Source of the DNA: Streptacidiphilus carbonis
GTDB taxonomy: Bacteria > Actinomycetota > Actinomycetes > Streptomycetales > Streptomycetaceae
Length of the DNA stretch: 64,000 nucleotides
Assembly (NCBI RefSeq): GCF_000787775.1
Contig: NZ_BBPM01000001.1
Span: forward strand, 100,207-164,206
Reading direction: 5' to 3'
Shown here one piece after another: positions 57,289-64,000 of the stretch (its first letter is position 1; every line of letters starts with the position of its first letter). The notes under the pieces were generated by a model. The model had not been told where the DNA came from, ran no database searches, and saw nothing but the letters and a program-made list of their open reading frames with translations. Position numbers and translations under genes: made by a program.

Positions 57289-57318
57289 TTGACGCCACTT
57301 ACCGGCTGCTGCCACGAT
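57289..57318 (+). promoter_or_regulatory. promoter of the GH51-like gene
   Basis: TTGACG (57289-57294) and CACGAT (57313-57318) are spaced by 18 nt, 60 bp before the start codon. The -35 is close to the actinobacterial consensus. Confidence 0.5.
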
Positions 57319-57380
57319 GCGGTGCCCGTGGTATCCGCGGTGCGCTCGGCGCACCGACTCCGAAGGGGAGACCGGACCGC

Positions 57381-59471
57381 ATGAGAGTGAGAAACCGATC
57401 GGCCCGCGCGCGGCTGGGACGCGCCGCGGCGGCCTGCGCGGTGGCCCTGGCGGCGGCGTTCGCCGCGACCGCGCCCAGTGCCCACGCCGCCGCCACCACG
57501 CCCGGCGTGAACGTCGCCGTCAACGCGCAGGAGGGTCTGGGCACCATCCCGAGCACCGCCTACGGTCTGAACAGCGCCGTGTGGGACGCCCAGATGAACA
57601 CCCCGGCGGTGGCCGGGCTGCTGGGCCAGGCAGGCGTCGGCATGCTGCGCTACCCCGGCGGCTCCTACGGGGACATCTACCACTGGCAGACCAACACCGC
57701 GCCCGGCGGCTACGTCGCGCCCGGCACGGACTTCGACGCGTTCATGGGCACCGCGAAGCAGATCGGCGCCCAGCCGATGCTGATCGCCGACTACGGCTCA
57801 GGGACGCCCCAGGAGGCCGCCGACTGGGTCCGCTACGCCAACATCACCAAGGGCTACGGCGACAAGTACTGGGAGATCGGCAACGAGGTCTACGGCAACG
57901 GGTACTACGGCAGCGGCTGGGAGACCGACACCCACGCCGACAAGAGCCCGACCGCCTACGCCGACAACGTGGTCCAGTACGCGGCGGCGATGAAGGCGGT
58001 CGACCCCACCATCAAGGTCGGCGCGGTGCTCACCCTGCCCGGCAACTGGCCCGACGGCGTGCTGGCCGCCGGCGACGCCGCCGACTGGAACCGCACCGTG
58101 CTCTCCATCGCCGGCAGCTCGGTCGACTTCGTCATCGTGCACTGGTACCCCAGCGGTCAGGGCGCGGCCACCGTGCTCGCCGAACCGGCGCAGCTGACCG
58201 GTGAGTTGGCGCAGCTTCGGCAGGAGATCGACCAGTACGCCGGCGCCAAGGCAGCCAACCTGCAGGTGGCGCTGACCGAGATCAACTCCAACCAGTACGA
58301 GGACACCCAGCCGGACGCGCTGTTCGGCGCCGACGCGTACTTCACCGCGCTGGAGGACGGCGTCTTCACCGCGGACTGGTGGGACACCCACAACGGCGCG
58401 ACGACCATCAGCACTGCGCCGGACGGGGCGACCGACTACGGCGACTACGGGGTGCTGTCCAGCGGCGGCTGCGTGGGCACCACCTGCGAACCGGCGATGA
58501 ACACGCCCTTCCCCTCCTACTTCGCGCTCAGCATGCTGAGCAAGGTGGGACGGCCGGGCGACACCCTGGTGCGGGCCGGCACCGACCAGCAACTGGTGGC
58601 CGCGCACGCGGTCCGGCAGGCCAACGGCAACCTGGCGGTGGAGCTGGTCAACAAGGACCCGGACAACTCCTATGCGGTGAACCTGGACTACACCGGCTAC
58701 ACCCCCAGTGCGGCGACGCCCACCGTCTACACCTACGCCGACGAGGGCACCGCGATCACCAGCGCGGCCCAGGGCACCAGCAGCACGCAGACCCTGCCGC
58801 CGTACTCGATCGAGACCGTCGTGCTGACGCCCTCCGGACAGAACGCCACCGCGCTCTCCGCGCCCGGCGCTCCCACCGTCAGCGGCGTCACCGACAGCTC
58901 GGCGACGGTCTCCTGGCCTGCCGCCACCGGCGCGGCGGTGACCCGCTACGGGGTGTACCGGCAGGTCGGCACCCGCAGCGAACTGCTGGCCGAGTCGACA
59001 TCGACCAGCGCCACCCTGCACAACCTGGTTCCGGGGACCTCGTACACCCTGAATGTGCTGGCCACCGACCAGGCCGGCCGGCTGTCGCAGCCCTCGGCGC
59101 CGCTGACCTTCACCACAGGCACGCCCAGCAGCAGCAACTGCGCCGCGTCGTACGCGTTCTCGTCCGGCTGGGGCAGCGGGTGGGTCGCCAACATCACCGT
59201 CACCGACACCGGTCCGGCCGCGATCGACGGTTGGACGCTGACCTTCACCTTCCCGGACGCCGGGGAGACCGTCAGTTCGGGCTGGAACGGCACCTGGACC
59301 CAGAGCGGCCAGGACGTCCGGGTCACCAGCCTGGACACCAACGCCCAACTGGCGCCGAACTCCGGCAACTCCACCACGGTCGGCTTCGTCGGCGGCAACA
59401 CCGCCGCCTACAGCCCGCCGGCGGCGATCAGCCTCAACGGCACGGTGTGCACCACCACGTACACCTCGTGA
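57381..59471 (+). CDS. secreted GH51-like alpha-L-arabinofuranosidase with FN3 and CBM2
   Basis: 696 residues. Signal peptide (about 1-36), then a clan GH-A TIM barrel: MLRYPGGSYGDIYHWQTN, KYWEIGNEVYG with the acid/base Glu at about 169, HWYPSG, and VALTEINSNQ with the nucleophile Glu at about 300. A fibronectin type III domain (about 495-580) and a CBM2 (about 588-696, NCAASYAFSSGWGSGW, with paired Cys and exposed Trp) follow. The barrel fits GH51-type arabinofuranosidases, often annotated only as cellulose-binding protein. It would be bound to cellulose by the CBM2 and trim arabinose side chains. Confidence 0.83.
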   Translation: MRVRNRSARARLGRAAAACAVALAAAFAATAPSAHAAATTPGVNVAVNAQEGLGTIPSTAYGLNSAVWDAQMNTPAVAGLLGQAGVGMLRYPGGSYGDIYHWQTNTAPGGYVAPGTDFDAFMGTAKQIGAQPMLIADYGSGTPQEAADWVRYANITKGYGDKYWEIGNEVYGNGYYGSGWETDTHADKSPTAYADNVVQYAAAMKAVDPTIKVGAVLTLPGNWPDGVLAAGDAADWNRTVLSIAGSSVDFVIVHWYPSGQGAATVLAEPAQLTGELAQLRQEIDQYAGAKAANLQVALTEINSNQYEDTQPDALFGADAYFTALEDGVFTADWWDTHNGATTISTAPDGATDYGDYGVLSSGGCVGTTCEPAMNTPFPSYFALSMLSKVGRPGDTLVRAGTDQQLVAAHAVRQANGNLAVELVNKDPDNSYAVNLDYTGYTPSAATPTVYTYADEGTAITSAAQGTSSTQTLPPYSIETVVLTPSGQNATALSAPGAPTVSGVTDSSATVSWPAATGAAVTRYGVYRQVGTRSELLAESTSTSATLHNLVPGTSYTLNVLATDQAGRLSQPSAPLTFTTGTPSSSNCAASYAFSSGWGSGWVANITVTDTGPAAIDGWTLTFTFPDAGETVSSGWNGTWTQSGQDVRVTSLDTNAQLAPNSGNSTTVGFVGGNTAAYSPPAAISLNGTVCTTTYTS

Positions 59472-59497
59472 GCCGACGATGAGTTGAGAGCCCTGGA

Positions 59498-59519
59498 GGC
59501 CCCCGCGGCAGCGGGGGCC
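59498..59519. terminator. terminator of the GH51-like gene
   Basis: GGCCCCCGC and GCGGGGGCC pair around GGCA, followed by TT. It lies 27 bp past the stop and 30 bp before the end of the convergent gene. Confidence 0.8.
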
Positions 59520-59548
59520 TTCCCCGTCCACGGCCCCGTCCACGGCCC

Positions 59549-59956
59549 CTAGCGGAGCAGCTTCCCCCATCGGCCCGGCTGGTCCGACTGTGCCGTCTCC
59601 CCGTTCGGGCCCTCCAACTGCTCGACCAGCTCCGCGAGTTCCTCGACCGGTCGCTGGGCCGCGGCGTTCAGGGTGCTGGCCGCCTGGGGTCCGACGAGCA
59701 GGGGGACCATGGCGGCCACGTCCGCGACCGGGCGCAGGGTGGCCGCGGTGGTGAGGATCTCCTGTGCGTGGGTGCGCCGGTTGTCGGCGCTGAGGATGTG
59801 GACCAGCTTCAGCAGCTCGGGGATCGGCCGCTGCAGCGCGATGGTGCGCAGCAGCCGTCCGGCGCTGTCGACGGGGACCTGGGCCGCGGCGGAACCGCTC
59901 TCGGTGTCGGGTACTGGGGTCGTCGGGGGTTCTTGGGCGGAGATCGCGCGTGCCAC
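59549..59956 (-). CDS. small helical protein of unknown function
   Basis: 135 residues. GTG start at 59956 with AGGAG 7 nt upstream; the open frame extends further but without a better site. The body has repeated helices with a recurring pattern: RPIPELLKLVHILS, RPVADVAAMVPLLV and RPVEELAELVEQLE, each of about 35 residues. This suggests a small helical-repeat protein for protein binding. Such proteins are scattered in streptomycetes without known role. No operon partner is seen. Confidence 0.65.
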   Translation of the reverse strand: MARAISAQEPPTTPVPDTESGSAAAQVPVDSAGRLLRTIALQRPIPELLKLVHILSADNRRTHAQEILTTAATLRPVADVAAMVPLLVGPQAASTLNAAAQRPVEELAELVEQLEGPNGETAQSDQPGRWGKLLR

Positions 59957-60146
59957 AGGTTGCTCCTGGAAAAGGGGTGGTGCCGGTTGCTGAATTGACG
60001 GACTGTCAGAAGGGAGTCCCTCCACTGACCAGCCTGCGATCCTCACCCGGTCGCGCCACCGGCATGGTCCATTCGGGCGACGGCGGCGCACCACCCGTCA
60101 CACCAGCAACACCAGTCCCATCAGTGGGCCGTCAGCCATGGGCGGT

Positions 60147-60647
60147 TCATTCCTGTCGGCGGCGGCTGCCGGGGCCGGGCCGCATCCGCACCCGCGGCCG
60201 GTCGCCGAGCTCGTGTCCGGCCTCGCAGGTCACCACCGTCCGGACCGGTGCGCCGCAGTCGGCGTGGACGGCGACCGCCGGCGGCCCCTGCGGGCCGGCC
60301 AGGTGCCGGTCGCCCCAGCCCATGAAGGCCAGCAGGATCGGCATCAGCTCGCGGCCCGCGTGGCTGAGCCGGTACTCGTACCGCTCGCGCGAGCCCTCGG
60401 TCCGGTAGCCGGAGCGGACCGCCAGCTCCGCGTCGACCAGCGCCGCCAGCCGCTTGGACAGCACATTGCGGGCGATGCCCAGATGGGACGCCAGGTCGTC
60501 GAAGCGGCGGACGCCGTTGGCCAGGTCGCGCAGCACCAGCAGCGTCCAGCGGTCGCCGACCAGCGCGAGCGTGCGCGCGATGGAGCAGGTCTCGCTGTCG
60601 AAGGCGCCGTACTCCGGTACTGCCGGTACTGCCGAGGCGGTGCTCAT
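60147..60647 (-). CDS. HxlR-family transcriptional regulator
   Basis: 166 residues. The winged-helix domain begins CSIARTLALVGDRWTLLVLRD, followed by RRFDDLASHLGIARNVLSKRL and RYEYRLSHAGRELMPIL, all typical of HxlR. The CS at residues near 22 is the redox-active Cys position of some family members. TAGGCT lies 6 nt upstream of the ATG at 60647, so a leaderless message is likely. It is divergent from the thioesterase gene, and both promoters overlap one palindrome, its probable operator. Ser/Arg-rich tail at the C terminus. Confidence 0.92.
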   Translation of the reverse strand: MSTASAVPAVPEYGAFDSETCSIARTLALVGDRWTLLVLRDLANGVRRFDDLASHLGIARNVLSKRLAALVDAELAVRSGYRTEGSRERYEYRLSHAGRELMPILLAFMGWGDRHLAGPQGPPAVAVHADCGAPVRTVVTCEAGHELGDRPRVRMRPGPGSRRRQE

Positions 60648-60653
60648 GGTCAT

Positions 60654-60682
60654 AGCCTACCGAGCTGGGTTGCATATGAGAA
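60654..60682 (-). promoter_or_regulatory. promoter of the HxlR gene
   Basis: On the minus strand TTCTCA (60677-60682) and TAGGCT (60654-60659) are spaced by 17 nt, and the expected start falls on the ATG at 60647. The spacer contains the left arm of the palindrome. Confidence 0.55.
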
Positions 60683-60689
60683 CCCAGCT
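60663..60689. promoter_or_regulatory. palindromic operator shared by HxlR and thioesterase promoters
   Basis: AGCTGGGTT (60663-60671) and AACCCAGCT (60681-60689) form a perfect inverted repeat with a 9-bp centre. It covers spacer and -35 sequences of both divergent promoters. Confidence 0.8.
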
Positions 60690-60699
60690 GGCCTAGCGT
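60670..60699 (+). promoter_or_regulatory. promoter of the thioesterase gene
   Basis: TTGCAT (60670-60675) and TAGCGT (60694-60699) are spaced by 18 nt and overlap the palindrome at 60663-60689. Confidence 0.6.
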
Positions 60700-60742
60700 G
60701 GCGGTGCAGCCCGACCACCGAGCGGAACGAGGGGCCAGGACG

Positions 60743-61267
60743 ATGACCGGTACCGAGCAGGCGCAGCCGTCGCAGACCGTCCGGGAGCGCGCGTACACCT
60801 GGTCCGACCCGATGGCGACGGCCGGTGTGGCCGCCGGGCTCAGCGGGATGGAGTTCTTCGCCGCGATGGAGCAGGGACGCGTCCCGCCCCCGCCGATCCT
60901 GAACACCCTGGACTTCGACGGCGTCTCCTTCGACGAGGGACGGGTCGAGTTCCGGCTCACGCCCAAGGAGTTCCACTACAACCCGATCGGCTCGGTGCAC
61001 GGCGGGGTGTTCGCCACCCTGCTGGACTCGGCCTGCGGCTGCGCCGTGCACACCCGGCTGCCGGCCGGCGTCTTCTACACCAGCCTTGACCTGACGGTGA
61101 AGTTCCTGCGGCCGGTCTCCGTCGCCACCGGCACGATCACCGCGGTGGGCAGCGTGGTCCACCTCGGCCGCCGCACCGCGCTGGCCGAGGCCAGGCTACT
61201 GGACGCCGAGGGCCGGGTCTGCGCGACGGCGACCAGCAGCTGCCTGATCATGCGGCCGGGGGAGTAG
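60743..61267 (+). CDS. PaaI-type hotdog-fold thioesterase
   Basis: 174 residues. The hotdog fold motif is HYNPIGSVHGGVFATLLDSACGCAVHTR, with the conserved HGG and the acidic Asp, followed by TSLDLTVKFLRPVSVATGTI. PaaI-like enzymes hydrolyse aryl- or acyl-CoA esters. ATG at 60743 is preceded by AGGACG and GAGGGG. It is divergent from the HxlR gene and likely the regulator's main target. A terminator follows at 61270. Confidence 0.92.
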   Translation: MTGTEQAQPSQTVRERAYTWSDPMATAGVAAGLSGMEFFAAMEQGRVPPPPILNTLDFDGVSFDEGRVEFRLTPKEFHYNPIGSVHGGVFATLLDSACGCAVHTRLPAGVFYTSLDLTVKFLRPVSVATGTITAVGSVVHLGRRTALAEARLLDAEGRVCATATSSCLIMRPGE

Positions 61268-61269
61268 GC

Positions 61270-61288
61270 CCGTCCGCCTGTCGGACGG
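61270..61288. terminator. terminator between thioesterase and ptsI
   Basis: CCGTCCG (61270-61276) and CGGACGG (61282-61288) form a 7-bp stem with a 5-nt loop, 3 nt beyond the thioesterase stop, in a convergent gap. Confidence 0.65.
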
Positions 61289-61411
61289 CTGTCCGCGAGC
61301 GGTGGCCACGGACGCATGCACAAGCACTCCTCCGCGCCTGCCCCGGCTCCACCGGCATCCTGATGGACCGTCAAGAGACGCTGACGGCAGCCGAAGAGCG
61401 CCGCCCCGGGG

Positions 61412-63097
61412 TCAGCCGGCGCGGGCGAGGACGGCTGCCCGGGCTGCGAGCGCGTTCTCGGCGGTGAGGGCGACGGTGGCGAGGGTGCGGCAGTCGTCCA
61501 GGGTGTGTTCGGCCAGGGTGGCGCGGACCTCAGGCAGGCAGGCGGGGGCGGCGGAGAGGCTGGTGACGCCGAGGCCGACCAGGACCAGCGCCAGCAGCGG
61601 ATCCGCCGCGGCCTCGCCGCAGACGCCGACCGGACGGCCGCGCCGTTCGCCCGCCCGTGCCGTCATCCGGACCAGTTCGAGCAGGGCCGGCTGCCAGGGG
61701 TCGAGCAGACCGGCGAGGGAGCCGAGGGTGCGGTCCGCCGCGAAGGTGTACTGGGCCAGGTCGTTGGTGCCGATGCTGAGGAAGTCGCAGACCTCGGCCA
61801 TCGCTTCGGCCCGCAGCGCGGCGGCCGGCACCTCCACCATGGCTCCGGCGAACGGGAGGCCGTGGGCGCGTACCCGGGCAGCGAACCCGGCTGCCTCGGC
61901 GGGCACCGACACCATCGGTGCCATCACCCAGACATCGGCGCTGCCGGCCGCTGCCGCGGCTGCCACAGCCGCGAGTTGAGTCTCCATCAGCTCGGGGTCG
62001 CGGGCGGCGGCGCGCAGGCCGCGCACGCCGAGGGCCGGGTTCTGCTCATCGGCGGACGTTGCGAAGGGCAGCGGCTTGTCCGCTCCCGCATCCAGTGTGC
62101 GCACCACCACCCGCCGCCCGGCGAAGGCGTCGAAGACCTGGCGGTAGGCGGACGTCTGCTCGTCCAGGCCGGGGGCCTCGGTGCGGTCCAGATAGAGGAA
62201 CTCGGTGCGGAACAGGCCGACACCCTCGGAGTCGGCCGCCGCGGCGCCGGAGAGCTCGTGCAGCGCACCGAGGTTGGCGAGCAGCTTGACCGGGTGGCCG
62301 TCGGCGGTGCGGCCGGCGCCGCGGACCCGGGCGGAGCGTTCCCGCCGTCGCCGCTCATGGGCGGCCGCGGACGCCACCGCCTCGGCTGCCGGGTCGAGTT
62401 GTACGGTGCCGGCGGCGGCGTCGACGAGGACGGTGCGTCCGTCGGTGAGGGCCGTCGTGTCGCCGCAGCCGACGACGGCGGGCAGCCCCAGGGCCTTGGC
62501 CAGGATGGCGGTGTGGCTGGTCGGCCCGCCGCGCTCGGTGACCAGGGCCAGTACCAGCCCCGGGTCCAGCAGCGCGGTGTCGGCGGGCGCGAGGTCCTCG
62601 GCGACCAGCACGAACGGGTGACCGGGAGCGGGCAGTCCCGGCACGGGCAGCCCCAGCAGCCGGGCGACGGACCGGTCCCGCAGGTCGTCCAGGTCCGCGG
62701 TTCGCTCGGCGAAGTAGCCTCCCGCGGCTTCCAGGGCGGCCCGGAACTCGCCGAAGGCGGCGTGCAGCGCGTGCGCGCCGTCCCTGCCACCGAGCACCAG
62801 ATCCCGTACCCGGTCCGCGAGTACCGGATCCGCCGCCATCATGCTCTGGGCCGAGAGGACCTCGGCCGCGGCACCTGAGGCCTTCGCGGCGCGCAGCTCC
62901 AGGTCCGCGACGGTGTCACGCAGCGCGGAGAGGGCGGCTTCCGCCTCGGCGGGGGCGTCGGCGGCGGCGACGGCGCGCGGTTCGGGCAGCGCCGGCATCG
63001 GGGCCATTCGGGCCACCGGCCCGGCGGCGCTGCCGGACCCGACGGCTATGCCGGTCAGGGCCGACGCCGCGACCGCGCCGGGTGCCGTGGTGGTCAC
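61412..63097 (-). CDS. ptsI: PTS enzyme I (phosphoenolpyruvate-protein phosphotransferase)
   Basis: 561 residues, normal length. The N-terminal domain carries the phospho-accepting His at about 195 in GGPTSHTAILAKALGLP. The PEP-binding barrel follows, with GVGLFRTEFLYL, RTLDAGADKPLPF, LSIGTNDLAQYTFA and the C-terminal Cys region VGVCGEAAADP. It passes phosphate from PEP to HPr in the cytosol. The GTG start overlaps the stop of ptsH (GTGA), so both general PTS proteins are coupled. Confidence 0.96.
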   Translation of the reverse strand: MTTTAPGAVAASALTGIAVGSGSAAGPVARMAPMPALPEPRAVAAADAPAEAEAALSALRDTVADLELRAAKASGAAAEVLSAQSMMAADPVLADRVRDLVLGGRDGAHALHAAFGEFRAALEAAGGYFAERTADLDDLRDRSVARLLGLPVPGLPAPGHPFVLVAEDLAPADTALLDPGLVLALVTERGGPTSHTAILAKALGLPAVVGCGDTTALTDGRTVLVDAAAGTVQLDPAAEAVASAAAHERRRRERSARVRGAGRTADGHPVKLLANLGALHELSGAAAADSEGVGLFRTEFLYLDRTEAPGLDEQTSAYRQVFDAFAGRRVVVRTLDAGADKPLPFATSADEQNPALGVRGLRAAARDPELMETQLAAVAAAAAAGSADVWVMAPMVSVPAEAAGFAARVRAHGLPFAGAMVEVPAAALRAEAMAEVCDFLSIGTNDLAQYTFAADRTLGSLAGLLDPWQPALLELVRMTARAGERRGRPVGVCGEAAADPLLALVLVGLGVTSLSAAPACLPEVRATLAEHTLDDCRTLATVALTAENALAARAAVLARAG

Positions 63098-63369
63098 TGC
63101 TCCGCCGCGTCGTGGTCGAGGGCGACCAGCGCGGCCAGTTCGTCCAGTGCGTCCTCGGCCTGCGGGCCCTCGGCGGAGAGGACCACGGTGTCGCCGCGGC
63201 GGGCGCCGAGCGCCAGCACCGAGAGCAGGCTGCGGGCGTCGACCGGGTCACCGCCCTCCTTGGCGACGGTGACCCTGACCGGCTGCCGGGCGGCGGCCTG
63301 GACGAACAGCGAGGCGGGTCGGGCGTGCAGGCCACTGCTGGAGCCGACGGCGACCGAGCGCTGGAACAT
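63094..63369 (-). CDS. ptsH: phosphocarrier protein HPr
   Basis: 91 residues. The active His is residue 15 in SSGLHARPASLFVQAAA, and the equivalent of regulatory Ser46 is Ser47 in RSLLSVLALGARRG. HPr takes phosphate from enzyme I and hands it to EIIA domains. ATG is preceded by GGAGGGA. Located between the fructose-type EIIC gene (157 bp upstream, with a strong terminator hairpin between) and ptsI, with which it overlaps by 4 bp. Confidence 0.96.
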   Translation of the reverse strand: MFQRSVAVGSSSGLHARPASLFVQAAARQPVRVTVAKEGGDPVDARSLLSVLALGARRGDTVVLSAEGPQAEDALDELAALVALDHDAAEQ

Positions 63370-63443
63370 GGGAATCCCTCCAGGGACAGATGGGTGGGGT
63401 TGGCGGACGGGAGGACGGCAGTGCCGATGGCACAGGGTGGATG

Positions 63444-63477
63444 CCCGGTCCCGCGGTCGGGGGAGCGCGGGACCGGG
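63444..63477 (-). terminator. strong hairpin between EIIC gene and ptsH
   Basis: CCCGGTCCCGCG (63444-63455) and CGCGGGACCGGG (63466-63477) are perfect 12-bp arms around a 10-nt loop, about 50 nt after the EIIC stop on the minus strand. ptsH-ptsI is therefore probably also expressed separately. Confidence 0.8.
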
Positions 63478-63526
63478 CGGTCGGTGGCCCGGTGGACGGG
63501 CGGTGTGGACGGGCGGTGGAGGAGCG

Positions 63527-64000
63527 TCAGCTGACCAGGGCTTCGTGGCTCACGGCAGGTCCGGCGGCCGGGGCCCCGTCCGTTTCCGCAGCCGCAGCCG
63601 CAGCCGCAGCCGGTGCCTCGTCCTCGGCCCGGTCGGTGACCCCGCCGCGGCCGAGCTGCTTCGCGCCGATCACGCAGGCCGCCGCGACCAGCACTCCCGC
63701 CACGATGGCCAGCAGGTAGAGCCCCGGGCGGCCGATCAGGCCGATAACCCAGAGCCCGCCGTGCGGGGCCCGCGAGGTGGCGCCGAATGCCATGGACAGT
63801 GCGCCGGTGGTGGCGCTGCCGGCCATCAGCGAGGGGAGCACCCGCAGCGGGTCGGCCGCGGCGAAGGGGATCGCGCCCTCGGTGATGAACGAGGCGCCGA
63901 GCAACCAGGCGGCCTCACCGGCCTTGCGCTCGCCGTCGTTGAACAGCCTCGGCCGCACCACGGTGGACAGCGCCATCGCGATCGGCGGCACCATGCCGGC
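63527..64000 (-). CDS. fruA: fructose-type PTS transporter EIIC, C-terminal part (cut by window edge)
   Basis: The last 157 codons are visible; the gene continues beyond base 64000. The EIIC signature of fructose permeases is seen in LLGASFITEGAIPFAAADPLRVLPSL and MAFGATSRAPHGGLWVI, followed by a final membrane helix (LLAIVAGVLVAAACVIGAK) and an Ala/Glu-rich cytosolic tail of about 45 residues. EIIC forms the sugar channel; EIIA and EIIB domains are expected N-terminally. Its neighbourhood with ptsH and ptsI provides a complete route for PEP-driven fructose uptake. Confidence 0.9.
   Translation of the reverse strand, partial: AGMVPPIAMALSTVVRPRLFNDGERKAGEAAWLLGASFITEGAIPFAAADPLRVLPSLMAGSATTGALSMAFGATSRAPHGGLWVIGLIGRPGLYLLAIVAGVLVAAACVIGAKQLGRGGVTDRAEDEAPAAAAAAAAETDGAPAAGPAVSHEALVS

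Overview
The window is very GC-rich, with third codon positions almost always G or C, many GTG starts, several probably leaderless genes and no tRNA or rRNA. Gene content is that of a saprophytic, probably Streptomyces-like actinomycete (Streptomycetaceae or a close relative): secreted glycoside hydrolases with carbohydrate-binding modules, LacI-family operators, DUF5133, DUF1206, an ECF41 sigma factor and an MmyB-type XRE regulator. No prophage, transposon, CRISPR array or replication origin was seen.

Layout. 1-1940: an Mg2+-sensing M-box leader in front of a PRC-barrel/MgtE-N/CBS protein that overlaps the start of a further gene at the window edge. 1959-10576: a LacI-controlled sugar regulon comprising a GH2 glycosidase, a lipoprotein binding protein, two permeases, the LacI regulator and a divergent secreted BNR-fold glycosidase, tied together by repeated TTGCATCGATGCAA operators. 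10764-15245: a DUF1206 membrane protein and a large secreted GH92 mannosidase. 15816-28000: many small metabolic and regulatory genes (cupin, two methyltransferases, AraC/DUF2000 pair, lipase-like hydrolase, DUF5133, SnoaL, acetyltransferase, AhpD-like/XRE pair, metallophosphoesterase, YdeI) plus one decayed hydrolase gene.

28042-33997: a tight three-gene operon encoding a membrane-anchored helical-repeat protein, a divergent HSP90-type ATPase and a 992-residue TPR protein. This is the most unusual unit in the window. 34075-42101: PPOX flavoenzyme, DUF427, a CopD protein behind an iron-box-like site, a radical SAM protein, an ECF41 sigma factor with a membrane protein, and a prolyl oligopeptidase. 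42232-48154: a GH87-like beta-helix glucanase, an epimerase and a GH55-like glucanase behind a CebR-like palindrome.

48384-53216: a hydroxyquinol (resorcinol-type) catabolic operon, made of a flavin hydroxylase and a maleylacetate reductase/hydroxyquinol dioxygenase fusion, divergent from an AraC regulator with two 13-bp direct repeats 21 bp apart between them. 53361-61288: lytic transglycosylase, an unknown protein, TauE exporter, HhH-GPD repair protein, GH51-like arabinofuranosidase with FN3 and CBM2, and an HxlR/thioesterase divergent pair sharing a palindromic operator. 61412-64000: the general PTS genes ptsI and ptsH behind the 3' end of a fructose-type EIIC gene. Overall the strain appears built for breakdown of plant and fungal polysaccharides and aromatic compounds. 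Every assignment rests on reading the sequence; no database search was run.
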